The notes beneath the pieces are model-generated. The model had not been told where the DNA came from. It ran no database searches and worked only from the letters and a program-made list of their open reading frames with translations. A stretch of DNA of 64,000 nucleotides from Benincasa hispida (taxonomy: Eukaryota; Streptophyta; Magnoliopsida; Cucurbitales; Cucurbitaceae). Within the stretch, counting starts at the first letter, position 1. Every line of letters begins with the position of its first letter. This document shows, piece by piece, positions 36,126 to 46,789 of the stretch. The position numbers and the translations under genes are program-made. The DNA is taken from NCBI RefSeq assembly GCF_009727055.1, contig NC_052357.1:20160908-20224907 (forward strand), in the 5' to 3' direction.

Positions 36126-36453
36126 TCTCAAAAGAAGTATATCTTAGATCTATTATACAAAATAAAGATGCAAGATACTAAATCTATTTCTTCTCCAATG
36201 ATCAACCGTTTTGTTCTTTTAGCATTTCACGAAGAAAAATTTACAAATCTTCGTTTATACCGAAGCACTATTGATGCTTTGCAATATGCAACATTAACTA
36301 GACCAGAGATTGCTTATAGTTTAAACAAGGTGTGTCAGTTTATGTATCCACCAACTAATTTTCATTGGCAAGTAGTAAAAAGAATCCTTAGGTACCTAGC
36401 TGGGACCTTAGACCATGGTTTATTGTTTAAAAAGCCCAAAGAACTGATTATTC
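36126..36453 (+). pseudogene. Element E RT-RNase H connection fragment
   Basis: A continuous frame from 36,126 reads QKKYILDLLYKIKMQDTKS, followed by a YRSTIDALQYATLTRPEIA block and FHWQVVKRILRYLAGTLDHG. It is the end of copia RT leading into RNase H. It stops at KELII where a CACTA transposon begins. The same frame resumes at 38,548 with EYADPD. Confidence 0.85.
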
Positions 36454-38252
36454 CACTACTATAAAACTAAGCTTTAATGTCAATTTAAAACTGACATTAT
36501 AGGGGTACAATATAGGTTGAAAACCGACATTGAAAATTGTTTTATAAAAGGTCTTTAATGTTGATTTAAAACCGACATTATAGATAATCAAGATTTCAAT
36601 GCCAATTATTTTTATTGTCAATTTTCAACCGACATTGAATATTATCTTCAATGTTGGTTTACAACCGACATTGAACATCATCTTTAATATCGATTTTCAC
36701 CTACTTTTATCGATAATTATCCGTATTAAATGTCTGTCACAGTTTTGTTATTAATAAAATAAAGATATGTATACACTTTTTTTGCTTAAGCACATGGAAA
36801 TCGATAATATTTTTTTTTTATCTGTACATGCACAAAATAAAATCTTCATTGCTATTATATATACAACTCAACTTTAAACAAATACAAAAATTAACTAATT
36901 CCCAACAAAGAAAGTGAGATTGTTTAGCTGGCCTGTGAACAAGTTATATTGACCAATATATACATAAAGCTCTAAAGTCTATAAAGATCTAGAGAGATGG
37001 TTGTCTACTCTAAAGGGTCATATAGATACATTCAGCAATAATAATAATAATAATAATAAAATAAAATAATTGCAAAACTGAATTTCGTCATACCAACAAA
37101 ATCTTGCCAATCTAGAGGTTTGCCCTACAAAAAAAATGCATTTTCTTAGTATGTTGAAAACCACGGTTAAAAAGTAAACATCATTGCAATTGTGCTTTTA
37201 CTCCTATACCAATAGTAACATTAAAATTTACTCAAAATTAAACATAACCATGCATTTACTCCTATACCAATAGTAAACTTAATATAAAACTTAAACATAA
37301 TTGTGTGTCTCTCCCTGTACCAATCCCAAACTCAATATAAAACTAAATACAACTACAGATGCAACAAACAAACAAAACAATTTAAGGTCAGACAAGTTTC
37401 CATTTTCAAACCATTATAGGAGTACAAACAACATTTATTGGTCCACTTAAAAAAGAGCAAAACCTTACTTTTAAGAAACTTTGCTATATTGGGGAGGTTT
37501 TCAATAGCTGAATAAGAGAGAATTAAAAGTTAATATCAGAGACATTTTACTTAAAACTATATATAAGCTAAGTATATGAGAAGAAAGTAATAAAACTCAT
37601 GAACATAAATTTATTGGAAAAAAATTCACGAAAGGTTAGTTAGTAAATTAACTCATGAAAGAGTACTTAGTACAAGGAAATCGAATAAAGAAGTGAAATA
37701 ATTGACTAGTAAAAGACTCTAGATATTCTTGCACATATAGAAAAAAAAATCAAATTGTGTCCATAGTTTTAAGTAGTGATCAAAATAAAGATACGTAGTT
37801 TCTTTGTAATATCTTTTACATGCTACAGCAAGAGGTTCCATAAATTGTCCACAAACAGGATCTTGTTTCTCATGTTACCAAAGTTAGTGATCAAAAGAAA
37901 GATACGTAGTTTCTTTGTATTGAGTGAACTCCATATTCCAATACAAAAACTTTAGAGAGAGCATTGACACACTAGTATTATAGAAAAGAGCCCTACAAAA
38001 TTTTCACATTAAAACTAATCATATTAACCACATTTTCGTTCAATAAAGTTCTAAAAAAGCCATACCTCTTAATTCTTTCCTTTAGTGAAGAACTTGTGGG
38101 CCCATGAAGAACTAAAACCCATCCAGTCCAAGACACAATCACAAACTGACGGTTAAGGCGAAGAAGAAGTAACGTGAGAGAGATGGGGGCCGACGGCTAG
38201 GGAAGAGAAATTGAAGGAAATTTTGATTTTCATTTCTTTTCATTTTTTAGCC

Positions 38253-38290
<38 letters not shown>

Positions 38291-38544
38291 ATATTATTTT
38301 TCATTTTCTAATTGATAATTCAGGAAATAAAATTTAAGAGGGAAACGAGAATGGAGGAGGGAGAGAAACAAATCAAAATGGAGGGTCACCTACAATATCG
38401 GTTTTAAACCAACATTATAGATACGCCTACAATGTCAATTTAAAACCGACATTAAAGATCTACTTTTTTTCTTTTAAAAAACCGACATTGTACTTATGTT
38501 TTTAGTTTTTCCAACCAACATCAAAACCCAAATTTCTTCTAGTG
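36454..38544. mobile_element. CACTA (EnSpm-type) element, apparently non-autonomous, 2,091 bp
   Basis: Left end CACTACTATAAAAC; right end ...TTTCTTCTAGTG, so both ends carry the CACTA inverted terminus. Subterminal zones (36,470-36,700 and 38,390-38,520) are packed with 'aaccgacatt' words in both orientations, the binding-site-like repeats expected of this superfamily. The flanks are ttc and ttt, a 3-bp target duplication with one transition, and removing one copy restores the reading frame of the copia RNase H around it. No transposase is visible inside. A (TA)n microsatellite lies at 38,252-38,290. Confidence 0.9.
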
Positions 38545-38797
38545 TTTAAGAATATGCTGATCCTGACTAGACATCAGACCCTGATAACAGAAAACCGACA
38601 TCAGACCCTAATAACAGAAAACCAATCTCAGGTTTTTGTATATATTTTGGAGGAAATTTGATTAAGTTAGCTTCAAAGAAATAAGCTATAATTTCCAGAT
38701 TAAGCACATACAGAAGTTTAGCTCATGTTTCAACAGATTTTGTCTGATTACATTCTTTGTTTACTGATTTACAAGTGTATCTTTCTCAACCTCCAAC
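38545..38797 (+). pseudogene. Element E RNase H fragment
   Basis: Continues the copia frame after the CACTA element: EYADPD, then a stop, ISGFCIYFGGNLIKLASKK, and YRSLAHVSTDFV with a further stop before LHSLFTDLQVYLSQPP. A 27-bp unit is tandemly duplicated at 38,571-38,597 and 38,598-38,624, adding nine codons to the RNase H. It ends at about 38,797, just before the LTR of element F. Confidence 0.8.
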
Positions 38798-38801
38798 ATT
38801 A

Positions 38802-39171
38802 TGTTAGAAATTATCAAATTAATAAGCTAGATACATTATGGATAACACATTTCTAGATACATTTCTAATTTCAAGATACATGTAATTGTTCAAGTACATG
38901 AATGGTATGTATATATGTACTTCATTTATTTTGTGTCTTTTAGGAAGTGTCTCTTGAGTACTATATAAAGAGTTCATTTCCCTCATTTGTATGCAAGAGA
39001 AAAGAATCAAAATCAATAGAAGCAAATGGAAGTTTAAAAAGAAACTGAGTTTCAAGAGAACAATATTCTTCTCTTGTGCGTTCTTGAGTCTTGTAAGAGA
39101 ACAAGTTTATTCTCTTAAAAGTTTGTGAGATTTAGAGTGAATTTATAGTGGGCTCGTCAACGCTTTCAACA
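38802..39171 (+). repeat. LTR of copia element F (about 370 bp)
   Basis: Starts TGTTAGAAATTATC directly after the RNase H of element E and ends CTTTCAACA. It is followed by a degraded primer-binding site ('agtattagagc', 39,176-39,186) and gag. TATATAAAG at 38,962-38,970 is a plausible promoter. The opposite LTR was not found. Confidence 0.7.
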
Positions 39172-39200
39172 AAGTAGTATTAGAGCAAAAGGATTGAAAG

Positions 39201-39880
39201 ATGTCATCTAACATGTTGCAGTCTCAGCTTCCTCGCTTTGAGAGAAAAAATTATATACGGTGGCGCCAACAAATGAAGGTTCTTTATGGATCTCAAGATC
39301 TTTGGGATATTGTTGATAGAGGATATTCGGAACCAGAAAGTGAGGATGGTCTTTCACCACAACAACTCAATGAGTTGAGAGATACTAGAAAAAAAAAAAG
39401 ATAAGAAGGTATTATTTTTCATCTACCAAGCTGTGGATGAAAATATTTTTGAAAGAATATCAAGAGTCTCTACTACTAAAACAGCATGGGATGCATTGCA
39501 GAATTTGTACGAAGGAGAAGAAAAGGTAAAATTGGTCCGATTGCAAACACTTCGAGCTGCATTTGATACCATTCGAATGAAAGATGCTGAAAATATTGAA
39601 GATTTTTTCAACTATGTTCTCTTAATTGTTAATCAATTGAGATCAAATGGAGAAACAATCGAGATCAAAGGGTTGTTGAAAAGATCCTTAGAAGCATGAC
39701 TAGAAGATATGAGCATATTGTTGTAGCAATTTAAGAATCCAAATATTTGTCAACTCTCTCCATCAATAGCTTAATGGGATCTCTTGAATCTCATGAACTC
39801 AGATGGAAGTTGTTTGATTCTACTCCTTCAGAAGAAGCTTTTCACAGCAATCATCCTCTAGAGGGCGATCTGATGGAAGA
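39201..39880 (+). pseudogene. Element F gag remnant
   Basis: ATG at 39,201 opens LPRFERKNYIRWRQQMKVLY and GSQDLWDIVDRGY, a copia gag start. A +1 shift at the A run near 39,390 moves to the 39,433-39,699 frame, with ENIFERISRVSTTKTAWDAL and LVRLQTLRAAFDTIRMKD plus a FFNYVLLIVNQLRSNG block (UBN2 capsid). A stop at 39,697 and another shift follow; the SLMGSLESHE block (about 39,770) ends the recognisable part. An Arg/Gly-rich tail begins near 39,870 and then turns into simple repeats. Confidence 0.85.
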
Positions 39881-40667
39881 AGAGGTGGACGTGGTGGTAG
39901 AGGCAATGGACGATCGGAACTGCTGCGAACCTAAGAGCGAAGATCGGAGCTTGAGCCTGAAAGTGATGGAATGGCAGAGATCGGAGCTGCTTGCGAACCT
40001 AAGAGCGGAGATCGGAGCTTGAGCCTAAAAGTGATGGAATGGCTTGGCGGAGCTGGAACAGAGCGAACGAAACAAAACTTAACAGCAGAACAAACAGCGT
40101 GAAGATTCGAGAAAAAGGCAGAACAAATAGAGCGGAGGAGACGGCAGAAGAGATGATGGAGGAGACGGTGGAAGAGATGATGGAAGAGATGATGAGGAGA
40201 CGGCAGAAGAGATGGCAGAGGAGATGATGGAGGAGACGTATATATTTTTAAAAGGGTTTATGCACAATTGATATATTCTTAAAAATGTTTGTAAACATGG
40301 GTTGTGGTAATTTCAATATTATCTTTGGCATCAAAGGAAGATAAAAGTCATTTCTAAAAGAACAATGTTTTGGTTTTGTCTGCTGACACATAGAAAAAGA
40401 TATATATTGATAATCTTCTGCTGACACATACAGAAGAAAATACGGTGGAGGAATATAAAATATATTCCTTACAAAAATTATTTAATTTTGTTGGTTTTTT
40501 TAGTCTAAATACTTGTAAATTTTGGCTATTTAATTTGGGGTTTTAGATTTATTTAAAATTATTTTGAACTCATGAAATTCATATTTGTTTCAGTTTTTGT
40601 GGAGTAAAAATTGTTTTTTTTAAATATATAATAAGAATAATAAAGAGTATCAATATCTTACCTCTAA
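39880..40667 (+). repeat. Short tandem repeats, then unassigned DNA
   Basis: A ~66-bp unit ('cggagcttgagcct..aagtg', 'gatcggagctgct') is repeated at about 39,910-39,975 and 39,976-40,041. From 40,135 to 40,236 'gagatgatggaggagacgg' units form a purine-rich minisatellite, giving spurious Glu/Met-rich frames. 40,246-40,667 is AT-rich with nothing recognised except 'ctgctgacacata' twice (40,379 and 40,420). Confidence 0.6.
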
Positions 40668-40891
40668 CACTAGAACACATGCTTCAAAAATGGATTTTCA
40701 ACGTATATATTTTTTAAACTTATATATAATATCCTTTGATAAATATATATGGTATCTAATATAACCTTCGACAAACGTATGTAATATATATCTCAAAGGA
40801 TTTATCTTTGAAGGTTTTCCTGACCTGACACCTTCGATAAATATATATATTTTTTCAAAGATGATCGCAATAGGTCAATTTTCTTGTAGTG
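40668..40891. mobile_element. Short CACTA-like element (about 224 bp)
   Basis: Left CACTAGAACACATG; right ...TTTTCTTGTAGTG, whose reverse complement CACTACAAGAAAA is the commonest plant CACTA terminus. Inside are repeated 'ccttcgataaatatatat' / 'cctttgataaatatatatgg' words, as expected of subterminal repeats. The flanks (taa, gtt) do not match, so the left end may be displaced. The right end abuts copia E coding sequence. Confidence 0.6.
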
Positions 40892-41300
40892 GTTTTCAAT
40901 CTCGCACATGGTGGAGATAGATATCTATTTTTTAAAGAAGACTTTAGTTCGACATTTACCTGTTACTGTTGCAGATGTTTTTACAAGCCAAGTTTCATAC
41001 GTTAAGAGAAAAGCTCGATGTTTGTTCTGCTCACTACATTTGGCTTGAAGGGTATTAAGAGAGCTCATTGAAATGTGTTTTTCTGCATTAGCTGGTTATT
41101 TAATTTGTATTGTTATAACTGAATAGTTTGTTATTATTCATTTAGTTTTTCAAATGTATTGTTTGTTTATCATTTTCACATAGTTTTGCTCTCTAACATA
41201 AAGGCACTGCGCTTGCTCACCTCTTCAATAAAAATGAATTCATCTTTGCGATCTTTTCTCTGTGTCATTTTCAAACACTTATTATTAGTCCACATGATTT
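40892..41300 (+). pseudogene. Element E RNase H tail and possible LTR remnant
   Basis: After the CACTA-like end, pieces of a copia RNase H tail can be read in shifting frames: VFQSRT near 40,893, DIYF near 40,922, HLPVTVADVF near 40,956 and KFHTLREKLDV near 40,988. These match the expected C-terminal order of element E. Downstream 41,050-41,300 is noncoding with an AATAAAA polyadenylation-like signal and could be its LTR. Confidence 0.5.
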
Positions 41301-41593
41301 TACTAAGATATGAAATTATGGAACTTCCAAAAGAAAGATCGGCCAAAAAATATTGATTTTTTAAAATTTATTTTGATGTCAATTTGGTAGATCATGCATA
41401 TCAGTCAAGCTCATTCATTTTAACGATTTTTAAATCACTTTAATTTTCTTAAAACTAGTGACTTAATGTAGCGAAAATTAACCCAAGAAAAAGGAGAAAT
41501 CCAGATAGTTTTTGTGTGAATCCAAAATCTTTTCATTATATTAAATTTGAATAGTAATTGGAATTAGGCAATACGTATAGGCTTAGGCTGTTG
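41301..41593. other. 3' flank of the repeat-protein gene
   Basis: The first ~130 bases beyond the stop codon (41,593 down to about 41,465) resemble the 3' flank of the second gene copy (59,843-59,960). Shared words include 'cctaattc.aat.actact' and 'aaatgaaaagattttgga', so the duplicated segment includes the 3' untranslated region. The rest shows nothing. Confidence 0.6.
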
Positions 41594-42604
41594 TTAATGC
41601 TTAGCATTGGAAGCTCCATGAGAAACAACGCTACCGCTAATGCGGCTGCTTGTAGTTTGGTGATGAGTATGAACAATAACGCTGCTGCTGCTGCTTGTTT
41701 GAATACCATGAGATCCCTTTGTAGTTTTGAAACTGTGAGAAGCAAAACTGCTTTTGCTGCTCTTGCTAGTGTGGACTCCATGAGAAATCAAACCAACACC
41801 ACCACGAATCATGCCTGCTCCATGACCACGAGAAACAATAGCACTGCTGGTGCTTTTCACTCTAGTTTCCTGACCACTCGACACGACGACACTCTTGCTG
41901 CCGCCGTTCACACCAGTTTTGCCTTTATGAGAAACAACAACACTGCCACTACTCTTCGTGCTCATTTCCTGACCGTGTGAAACAGCAACGACACTGCTGC
42001 TGCCGCCACCGGCTTTGGCACCATGAGAAACAACAACACTGCCGCTGCTCTTCGCACTAACTTCATGACCGCTAGAAACAGCAACGATACTACCCCCTCC
42101 GTTTACACCGGTTTTGGCACCACGAGAAACAACGACACTGCTGCTACCCTTCTTGCTAATTTCGCGACCGTGGGAAACAGCAACGATAGTACTACCGCCG
42201 CCGTTTAGACCTGTTTTGCCACCATGAGAAGCAACAACACTACTACCGCTAATCTTCTTGCTAATTTCATGGCCACTAGAAATAGCAACGACACTGCCGC
42301 TGTTGCCGCTGCCATTCAGACCAGTTTTTTTTCCCTGAGAAACAACAACACTACCGGTACTTTTCGCCGTGCTAATTTCGTGACCGTGAGAAATAGCAAC
42401 AACTTTTCCACCGACGCTGCTCACTGGTCCTACCGCCGGTGCTTGCGTGCCATGTGATCCAAAGGCACGGAAGGAGAATGGACGATCGAGAGCGGGCTTT
42501 ACGCCACCTGTGACGTCATTGAAAGTGGCACCCACCTTCCCACAAGATTGCCAAGCAAGCACTAAGAAAAGGGTGTGAAAGAGCTTGAAGCCTTTTGGTG
42601 CCAT
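41594..42604 (-). CDS. Predicted secreted Ser/Gly/Val/His-rich tandem-repeat protein, 336 aa
   Basis: A single uninterrupted frame. The start is the ATG at 42,604-42,602; the frame extends seven codons upstream only through a GTG, unlikely in a plant. Residues 1-26 ([19 protein letters not shown]...) have a basic start and hydrophobic core like a signal peptide, with possible cleavage near VGA26. Residues 27-67 form a unique segment ([13 protein letters not shown]). From 68 to 336 about eight imperfect repeats follow, of the pattern [20 protein letters not shown] then SHGxKTGxNGGG. They start at residues 68, 105, 140, 173, 205, 239, 270 and 299, and shorten from 37 to 27 residues before a final partial unit. 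There are no Cys after residue 21, no membrane segment and no enzyme motif. The layout suggests an extracellular or cell-wall protein, or a precursor of repeated peptides; that is inference, and I do not recognise the family. TATA box and flanks are shared with the copy at 58,658. Confidence 0.8.
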   Translation of the reverse strand: MAPKGFKLFHTLFLVLAWQSCGKVGATFNDVTGGVKPALDRPFSFRAFGSHGTQAPAVGPVSSVGGKVVAISHGHEISTAKSTGSVVVSQGKKTGLNGSGNSGSVVAISSGHEISKKISGSSVVASHGGKTGLNGGGSTIVAVSHGREISKKGSSSVVVSRGAKTGVNGGGSIVAVSSGHEVSAKSSGSVVVSHGAKAGGGSSSVVAVSHGQEMSTKSSGSVVVSHKGKTGVNGGSKSVVVSSGQETRVKSTSSAIVSRGHGAGMIRGGVGLISHGVHTSKSSKSSFASHSFKTTKGSHGIQTSSSSSVIVHTHHQTTSSRISGSVVSHGASNAKH

Positions 42605-42679
42605 GGGGTTACAAGCTCTTTCCACAAAATGTGAAGGGAAAGCTTAAGGTGCTTGAATTTTTCTCATGATCGCAAGCCC

Positions 42680-42687
42680 TATATATA
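42680..42687 (-). promoter_or_regulatory. TATA box of the repeat-protein gene
   Basis: TATATATA on the minus strand, 76 bp upstream of the ATG. The second copy has it at the same spacing (58,575-58,582). The region upstream to about 42,920 is similar to 58,394-58,574, with shared words 'ttttccacttata', 'tttctaaatatagctagttt' and 'cgcttaatgatcc'-like. The core promoter was therefore duplicated with the gene. Confidence 0.65.
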
Positions 42688-42920
42688 CTAACTTGTTTGA
42701 TGGGAAAACTAGCTATATTTAGAAAAGACCAACAAAATTAGGAAGGCCTCGAATATTTCGGATCCACGAGTTGGTATATTCTAAGTATAGAATGGTTTGT
42801 GGAAATGTATAAGTGGAAAATGAGAGGGAAAAAAAAAAGAAGAGAGGGATCATTAAGCGGTTTAGGATTTTTTTATGGCTGTCAAACTGAACGTTAATTA
42901 GGGTTTATTATATATGTATG

Positions 42921-44260
42921 TTGATTGTTTTAGAGCATTTGTATGTGCCACTATTCATAAACATGACTTAAGATATTTTAACAACATTATCTCTAAAATT
43001 AAGAATTCATGTTTGAAAAGTAAATAAATCTATTTGTCTTATGAAAAAATGCATCTCAACTTCTTTTTGAAAATAAAAATGTATATGTATTAGATAAGTT
43101 TTTCTTATGAAATTATATGAAATTTCTACTTGATTTGTTATTTGTAATTTGTAACTACACATTTTCTTTTTTGACATGACATTTGATCTTTTTTAACTTA
43201 AAAATTGAATTCGGATCCGTTTGGATTGCCTAAGAAGATAATGTTTTTCAAGAAGTCATTTTCATTTTCTCATGTGTTTTGCTACATTTTCTTAAAATTA
43301 AAGTGTTTTTGTACACAAGTTTTTGTTTAATTTGATAGATAATAAGAGTGTTCATATTAATGTGAAATTATTATAAAAAACGACTATTGAACTAATAATT
43401 TCAATTTTGTATTTAAAAATATTTTCACTTGCCGAGTTTTTATTTTATTTTGAGTACATGAACGACCGAGTTAGTCGTTAAGTTAGTCGTTGTAGATGAT
43501 TTACGAAATTGGTGGTTGCAGTTAGTCATCGGAGCATGTCGTTGGAGTGAGGCAGCAGTAATCATCGACGATAGTTCTCCTAGGTGTTTGTTGCCAAAGC
43601 ATGTTGCCGAAGTGAGGTGGTGGTATTCATCGACGGTTGTTACTTGAGTTGGTAACCGTCAATGGTTGGCAGGTTGAGTCACTGAAAAATTAAAGGGATA
43701 GAAAGTTAGGTCGAGTTGGTAATTTTCACCAACTCAACAAATAAATTGGTGGCTCGAACAACCAACTCAACTTGGTGTGCCACACACCCCCTAAATCATT
43801 TTATATCTTTCTAAAATCAATTTCAACATTTTCCTAAGATCAATACTATTTGAAAGGAAAATGATTTTGGCAAAGATAAAAGTGATTTCTATCGTTTGCA
43901 AACATATATCCTATGCCTTTTTTTTTTTTTAGAAAGATATGAAAGGACTAAGCTAGGGATCAGTAGGTTGACACATTCTTAACACCTTCATCATGCCCCG
44001 TATCTGATATATTTAATAAGAATAATAAGTACAAAGAAGAGTTGGAAATGAGCTCTGCTGTCATGAAAAACAAATGGAAAAAATAATAATTTATACCCTC
44101 ATACTGTGGAGGTTGTATCTATTGAAAACCTTTAACTATAATAATGATATTAATTTTAACAAATAGACAAACCGACGGGATACGTTCCAGTACACGTTCA
44201 TAATCCGAAAATAAAATAAAGACTAACCTAAAGATACTGAAAATTTAAGGGAATAGAAGA
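42921..44260. other. Intergenic with a MITE-like stretch
   Basis: No gene. From 43,215 ('ggatccgtttggattgccta') to about 43,800 ('gccacacaccccctaaat') the sequence resembles a short non-autonomous DNA element. Its interior has repeated 'gttagtcgt', 'gagtgaggcagcag' and 'aagtgaggtggtgg' words, somewhat like 19,380-19,450. Nothing else is recognised. Confidence 0.35.
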
Positions 44261-44680
44261 AGAATGAAGATTAACTTTGGCCTCCATCAGTTTGGCCTTC
44301 AAAATTCAGCATATCTCAACCTAGGGTTGAGAAGAGAAATTTATAATGATCAACGCAACATTGCAATGCTGATGCAGTGAGAAAGTAGCATAAGACAAGA
44401 AGTCCAACGCTTGGTACAACGCTCATTTGCACGTGCACTCAGCTTCATGTCCGTCATTCATCACAGCGTTGCAACGCTCTAAAGAAGCATTGCAATGCTG
44501 ATGCTTCTGCCTTCAAGCGTTGGAGTTTAGCGTTGGGATGCATTAGGATGCTGACGTTGATGCAACTCCGAGCGTCGCAATGCTTGGAATGGCGTTGCAA
44601 CACTACGTCCACTGCCAGATACTTGCTACTCGATGCTCGACGACTGGATACTCGATGCTCATTGACTCGATAGCGTTTTC
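44261..44680 (+). repeat. Retroelement-like DNA rich in 'gcgttgcaacgct' and 'actcgatg', left of copia B
   Basis: Between 44,345 and 44,670 many degenerate copies of 'cgttgcaacgct' and then 'actcgatgctc' occur. The 'ctcgatg' words continue at 50,440-50,640 on the other side of copia B, so these two pieces were one sequence before the insertion. The left target site ttttc is 44,676-44,680. Confidence 0.6.
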
Positions 44681-44930
44681 TGTTAGGATTGGTATCCTAA
44701 TTCTCCCCAAGTCTCATAGTTTGTAATTTATACACATTGTTCTGAATAAAATAAGAGTTATTTCATTCTGGCATTTACCCATATCCAATAAACAAAGCTC
44801 CATGGCTATCGTATGTAAACTTAAGCATGTATATGAGTTATACAAGTTGATCATGCCTTAAGTAATAACCTAAATATGTTTGTAGTATAAGGATTAAGGT
44901 GGGATACCTGATCCTGGTGACATTGACAAG
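44681..44930 (+). repeat. Truncated 5' LTR of element B
   Basis: Follows LTR B from TGTTAGGATTGGTATCC to 'tgatcctggtgaca', then changes into coding sequence of element C. The break lies about 250 bp into the LTR. Confidence 0.85.
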
Positions 44931-45270
44931 ATGTTGCTCAAGTACTCGATGCAAGACTTCAAGAGGGGCCTACTAATGTTCAGGCATGGAGTCACTTTGT
45001 CTAAGGAAATGTGTCTCAAGACGCCTCAAGAGGTTGAGGAGATGAGACAGATCAGTCTAACCTAGGCCATTTTAATGTTGATGACCCGTTTACGAAGGCT
45101 CTCAAGGCTACAGTGTTTGAGGGTCACCTACGGAGTATGGGTCTACAGGATCGCCCGTGGCTAGACTAGGAAAAGTGGGAGATTTTCTTGTACTGGGCTT
45201 TTATGCCCTAGTTTATTGTTTTATACTAGTTTATTGTACACCCCACTTCGTTTTAGGATAAGTGGGAGAT
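44931..45270 (+). pseudogene. Element C RT/RNase H tail fragment
   Basis: Reads a C-terminal RT block (IDKMLLKYSMQDFKRG, then FRHGVTLSKE and TPQEVEEMRQI). After an internal deletion near 45,070 the RNase H tail DDPFTKALKATVFEGHL and LRSMGLQDRPWLD appears (about 45,080-45,170). A purine-rich 'agtgggaga' (45,261-45,269) precedes LTR C. It is homologous to 47,400-48,230, but diverged. Confidence 0.8.
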
Positions 45271-46777
45271 TGTTAGGGTTGATGCCCTAAAGTTTCGTGT
45301 CCTGTAGTTTGTAAACAGTATGTACGAACGTTTGTGTTGTTAATATATAATATTTACTTCACATCTTGTATTTTTGCTCAATTGCTTATTTTATTTGCTT
45401 TACCACAAACCAATAAACATAAAATCCCTGGTTATCTGTATGTGACTCAAGCATGTATGTGGTAACATACAAGTGGATCATGTCTTGAGTGATAACCAAA
45501 ATGGTCTGTAGTATATGGATATAGGAGGGAAACCTTATCCTGGTAACACCACAGATACGACTCGCTTGTGGAATGGTCACAAGTGTTATGACTTGTCACA
45601 GATGGTCTGATCCTGATCATTTGTGTTGGTGACATGCGAGGGGGGGCATCCTATACAAAGAGTTGGTATAAGACCTGACCACGAAGTGTTAACGTCTCGT
45701 TATATAACACCGTTCATGACATAGACTTCACTTCACTAGGATGACCATGGGTAACATGACCTAAATCCTGAGTGAGTTGAGAACTCTTGCCATTGAGGGC
45801 GGTCCTTTAATTTGTATTGGTGCGAGTGGCCAGGTCGCCAATTCAAACCTACCATTTTGGGAATTCGTATGATTTGGGAGTTTGGAACTCAACTACATAA
45901 GATGGAATTGACTCCTTCCCCGAAGCAAGGGTAAGTAGATAAATAGCTCCCTTAAGGGCTGATTGTGGGGCTTGAATGATGTGGCGCCACACACCTTCTC
46001 TTGGCCCGAGAGGTTTTCACACATAGTTGGACTCAGTGGTACTTAAGAAGTGAGATGTAACTACGGGAGCAAAACGATAATTTGGCCCAGCTATACTTAC
46101 GAGCATCTATGAAGGGTCTTCATACTCATGATTGGTTATATCCGATGGACACAAAAAATATATCTGTGGTAAGAAGAGTTCAGCTGTTGGTCTTTAGTAG
46201 AATGTTTGACAGTTAACGGATGGTGGATCTCGTGGCTAAAGAGTATAGTGTGCCGATTTTGCTAGACAATCGTATACCTTTTCCTAAACGACCGTTTAGT
46301 AAAATCTACACGATCGTGTAGCTTCTCAAAACAATAAGCATTTCATTATGCGGTAGCGCCTTTTTTCCCTCCCACTTGGTTATCGCCTACACGATCTGGT
46401 ATTCCTCCTTCCTCTACCAAATTCACCAAAGACCACGCTTTGGGTTCTCACTCCGAGAATACCCGGAGCTCTTTTTTGAAGGTGTCGTCCCCACGACGTT
46501 CGTGTTCATAGTTGTTCATGTTTCTGCAGTCGACACTTCCAGTGGGCATTGGTAGATCTCGTGGAGGTTTTTCGCTGCTTTGAGTGTTGAAGTTTGAAAA
46601 ACGTCTTCAACTCGTATGGCATTCTTTCCCTTGTTATTTTGTTATTCATAGCATGGCGATAATTAGTGTTTATTTGCATAACTGTATGTTTTGAATGTAT
46701 AATCTATATTTCGGTCACGGTGAGATCGGAGAGATCCACACTCGCTCATGGAACTCTTCGGTAAGAGAGATCCTTCA
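45271..46777 (+). repeat. LTR of element C (about 1.5 kb)
   Basis: Starts TGTTAGGGTTGATGCCC and ends GAGAGATCCTTCA. It follows the same layout as LTR B, with corresponding blocks such as 'aagtggatcatg', 'acatgcgag.gggg.tcct' and 'aagatggaatt.actccttccc', but it is shorter and differs widely. It contains a cluster of 'cgatcgt' words near 46,260-46,330. Confidence 0.75.
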
Positions 46778-46789
46778 AGACCTATAGGG

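Larger units (their letters stand above)
36126..41300 (+). mobile_element. Ty1/copia element E, 3' part only, repeatedly interrupted
   Basis: Coding pieces of one copia pol 3' end are spread over 36,126-36,453, 38,545-38,797 and about 40,892-41,030. Between them lie a CACTA element, copia F (LTR and gag) and a short CACTA-like element. The stretch 41,050-41,300 has a purine-rich start ('gaagggtattaagagagct') and an AATAAAA near 41,227, and may be what is left of its 3' LTR. The 5' two thirds of the element are absent. Confidence 0.7.

Noticed and set aside
41558..42457. Open frames antisense to the repeat-protein gene (up to 140 codons, Asn/Thr/Ala-rich)
   Set aside because: They are mirror frames of a repetitive Ser/Gly/Val coding sequence. 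They lack a promoter and are broken between copies, while the sense frame has a TATA box and one continuous 336-codon frame. The same applies to 58,984-59,845 on the minus strand.
42605..42625. Seven-codon N-terminal extension of the repeat protein starting at GTG
   Set aside because: GTG initiation is not expected in a plant nuclear gene. The in-frame ATG at 42,604 gives a normal signal-peptide start and is matched in the other copy.
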